Source of the DNA: Mobilitalea sibirica
Lineage (GTDB): Bacteria > Bacillota > Clostridia > Lachnospirales > Lachnospiraceae
Direction of reading: 5' to 3'
Length of the DNA stretch: 64,000 bases
Assembly (NCBI RefSeq): GCF_015999265.1
Contig: NZ_JAEAGR010000005.1
Coordinates: 124,001-188,000 of the forward strand
Positions 63,501 to 64,000 of the stretch are shown here, one piece after another; position 1 is the first letter of the stretch, and the number at the start of each line of letters is the position of its first letter. The position numbers and the translations under genes were made by a program. The notes beneath the pieces are model-generated. The model saw only the letters and a program-made list of their open reading frames with translations, made no database searches and was not told the DNA's origin.

Positions 63501-64000
63501 GCCCGGTATGTTACCATACCATAGTAGGAATAGAAGCATCACTTCGAAATGGTGGTATTAGCATTCCATACAGATCAACCCTTGCTTTACAAATAGTACT
63601 CATCTATCAGGATACACATAGAGAGATTACCTATACTGGATGGACGGCTGGGGGCTATGATTCGGAAAGGATAGGAATGCAAAAAATCACAGTCCGTTAT
63701 AAAGAACATACAACGACACTTGACATCGAAGTCCTTGACAACCCGCTTCGCGTAACCTGCTCCAATGGACATGTATACTATCTTAATCATGATGGAACGG
63801 ATCAGGGATGTCCCCACTGCGACATATCTACAACTATGAACAATGCTATTCTGTTGATTGATGTAACATATACATCGGATATTATTGCAACCTTATACGA
63901 AGAAGGTATTTATTATATGAAAGAAGGAGATCTGCTAACCGTTACGGTAACACCACGTAAAACATCGCTTCGACATAGAATCAGTCAGATGTTTTTTAAA
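60530..64000 (+). CDS. Giant exported Cys-rich protein: alternating Ig-like and zinc-ribbon-like modules, 3' truncated
   Basis: The frame from ATG 60530 (AAGGAAGG before it) is open to the last base: 1157 codons and continuing past the window. Residues about 6-27 are a membrane helix (AIILAVILILLFPLQYIA) followed by a helical stalk, the start of a pilin- or TadE-like anchor. Residues about 115-560 contain three loosely repeated Cys/His blocks (HTHTENCYVGHNHEASGC; HVHTADCYEGHNHIASRC) each closed by a CxxC-G/N-K motif (for example C185-A-T-C188). From about 620 come Ig-like beta domains. From 778 these alternate with modules C-x2-C-x14-C-x2-C at 778/781/796/799 and 876/879/894/897, x12 at 975/978/991/994, and a variant at 1077/1094/1097. 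It is probably a pilus-tip adhesin or surface stalk. Confidence 0.85.
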   Translation, partial: MDVVGRYVAIILAVILILLFPLQYIARSQLENMDSIMKASATDFTETARHQGYITKKMYEEFTYKLDKIGDLYDVSIEIGHPVSGKEIAVKTLEDNIPEVEPQKTSFIDKTINNIHIHTEDCIHNNGTKDNEITSFSTHTHTENCYVGHNHEASGCTIGYVCHDGALVFSTNHGPVHDMEYSFNCATCGKKIFMFTVDYFDNNTNYFLYTVRWSTYANDYVLQKTNYYIDHDFQGEDSGYSNVYTLFQNIPNLPRNAKTLYKNYPQLNFVGSYWSDRNWINIVQPPQCQLPNDTNPICNQYGHVHTADCYEGHNHIASRCQLGYRCCNGAPLVPSTEQWYGTKYIWTCSSCGKEVFRAEYSYSSSVSYSIQAPRIALRSTSIGLELIRAYIPNTNSGDRRAQDTYLAIASNNQKFFNTTSYDEIYTNYPIFNEPANALYIYGGVVYQGTPSDYMPNALYNCFPQACNGKTLRYVNTITHSLVTSEAFPFIEVNSYKCSTCNKEVLHLYYVRNSTSNSCNNDIIVEGINASNIVQQIINEMKSSGMIPNSVVDDRVLLNHIKDKTEIASLKVAKLYETSYIKDMGSTFVQFYRRKTINPSNSVHYLLNINDEDPKCHLVVTGITATNRNQTVKQGESIVTTATATYLDGHTEVINCTSNYNPNKLGLQNVTLTYSGLVGNARTTGTRTCNVQVTVNSNASLTSITITPPTQSITRYSNPSFTVRAYYSNNTSKLVTGYTVTGFNKNTIGQQSITVSYSEGNITKTATATVTVTNLKKTCSTCGTVYYLDNQDRDLGCSVCSSTIIGITVKPDYVTLNKGDSLPITVEAVYKSGNTSIVSGWTSNFRPEIAEPQEVTITYLGHKAYIMVDVKDNVLTCPICSKVYALNDDGTDPGCSYCKTEVISIEAIPEYITIDKHQPLNIMVTATFRDGHTEQVTDWSTNFLADRTGTFHVAIYYKNTMDHIYVTVLEEGRLLCSYCGLEYSYREHPEGCPVCYHTIVGIEASLRNGGISIPYRSTLALQIVLIYQDTHREITYTGWTAGGYDSERIGMQKITVRYKEHTTTLDIEVLDNPLRVTCSNGHVYYLNHDGTDQGCPHCDISTTMNNAILLIDVTYTSDIIATLYEEGIYYMKEGDLLTVTVTPRKTSLRHRISQMFFK

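Overview
The window is a low-GC chromosomal segment whose gene content points to an anaerobic, polysaccharide-using Firmicute. A Lachnospiraceae-type clostridium is the best guess. This rests on the strong AT bias, AAGGAGG-type ribosome binding sites, a tyrosine T-box leader, an L-box (lysine) riboswitch, a secreted GH18 chitinase with a Pro-Thr linker, a giant acyl-CoA dehydratase activase, a C_GCAxxG_C_C protein, and a monoderm-style Tad-like locus with no outer-membrane secretin gene in view. I saw no rRNA, tRNA, CRISPR array or prophage. One insertion sequence is present.

Layout. 1-10.5 kb: end of a FetB-like permease gene, a TetR/GNAT operon with its own promoter and operator, the chitinase, a 1417-residue dehydratase activase and an alpha/beta-hydrolase lipoprotein. 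10.7-15.3 kb: a heterodimeric ABC exporter pair and a redox-type C_GCAxxG_C_C protein. 15.5-16.6 kb: an intact IS481-like element flanked by a 26-bp direct repeat. 16.6-20 kb: T-box-controlled tyrS, an HD hydrolase and a GNAT. 20.2-24 kb: nitroreductase, a secreted metallopeptidase with BspA-type leucine-rich repeats, and a GNAT. 24.4-28.6 kb (minus strand): aroF-tyrA-aroA behind a consensus promoter and a structured leader. 28.8-34.5 kb: an EF-G paralogue and two nucleobase permeases facing each other, with a frameshifted gene remnant between them. 34.8-37.7 kb: DUF4153 membrane protein, cyclophilin lipoprotein and a 42-residue membrane peptide. 38-41 kb: a sulfur amino-acid cluster (trans-sulfuration enzyme, MalY/PatB C-S lyase, Rrf2 regulator). 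41.2-44.8 kb: an amino-acid ABC importer behind a lysine riboswitch, so it is probably a lysine importer. 45.1-49.4 kb: amidase, small membrane protein, aminotransferase and HAD phosphatase.

49.5-64 kb: one long operon encoding a divergent Tad/Flp-like pilus or secretion machine. In order it carries a degenerate P-loop protein, a two-TM peptide, a SAF-domain CpaB-like protein, two more degenerate P-loop proteins, a membrane-anchored TadA-type ATPase, a TadB-TadC-like fusion, four small pilin-like paralogues, an M50-type membrane peptidase, and a giant exported protein that runs off the window end. That last protein (more than 1157 residues) alternates Ig-like domains with four-cysteine zinc-ribbon-like modules. 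I found no secretin, no A24 prepilin peptidase and no canonical Flp pilin here. This operon is the best candidate in the window for an undescribed system. All assignments come from reading the sequence; no database search was run.
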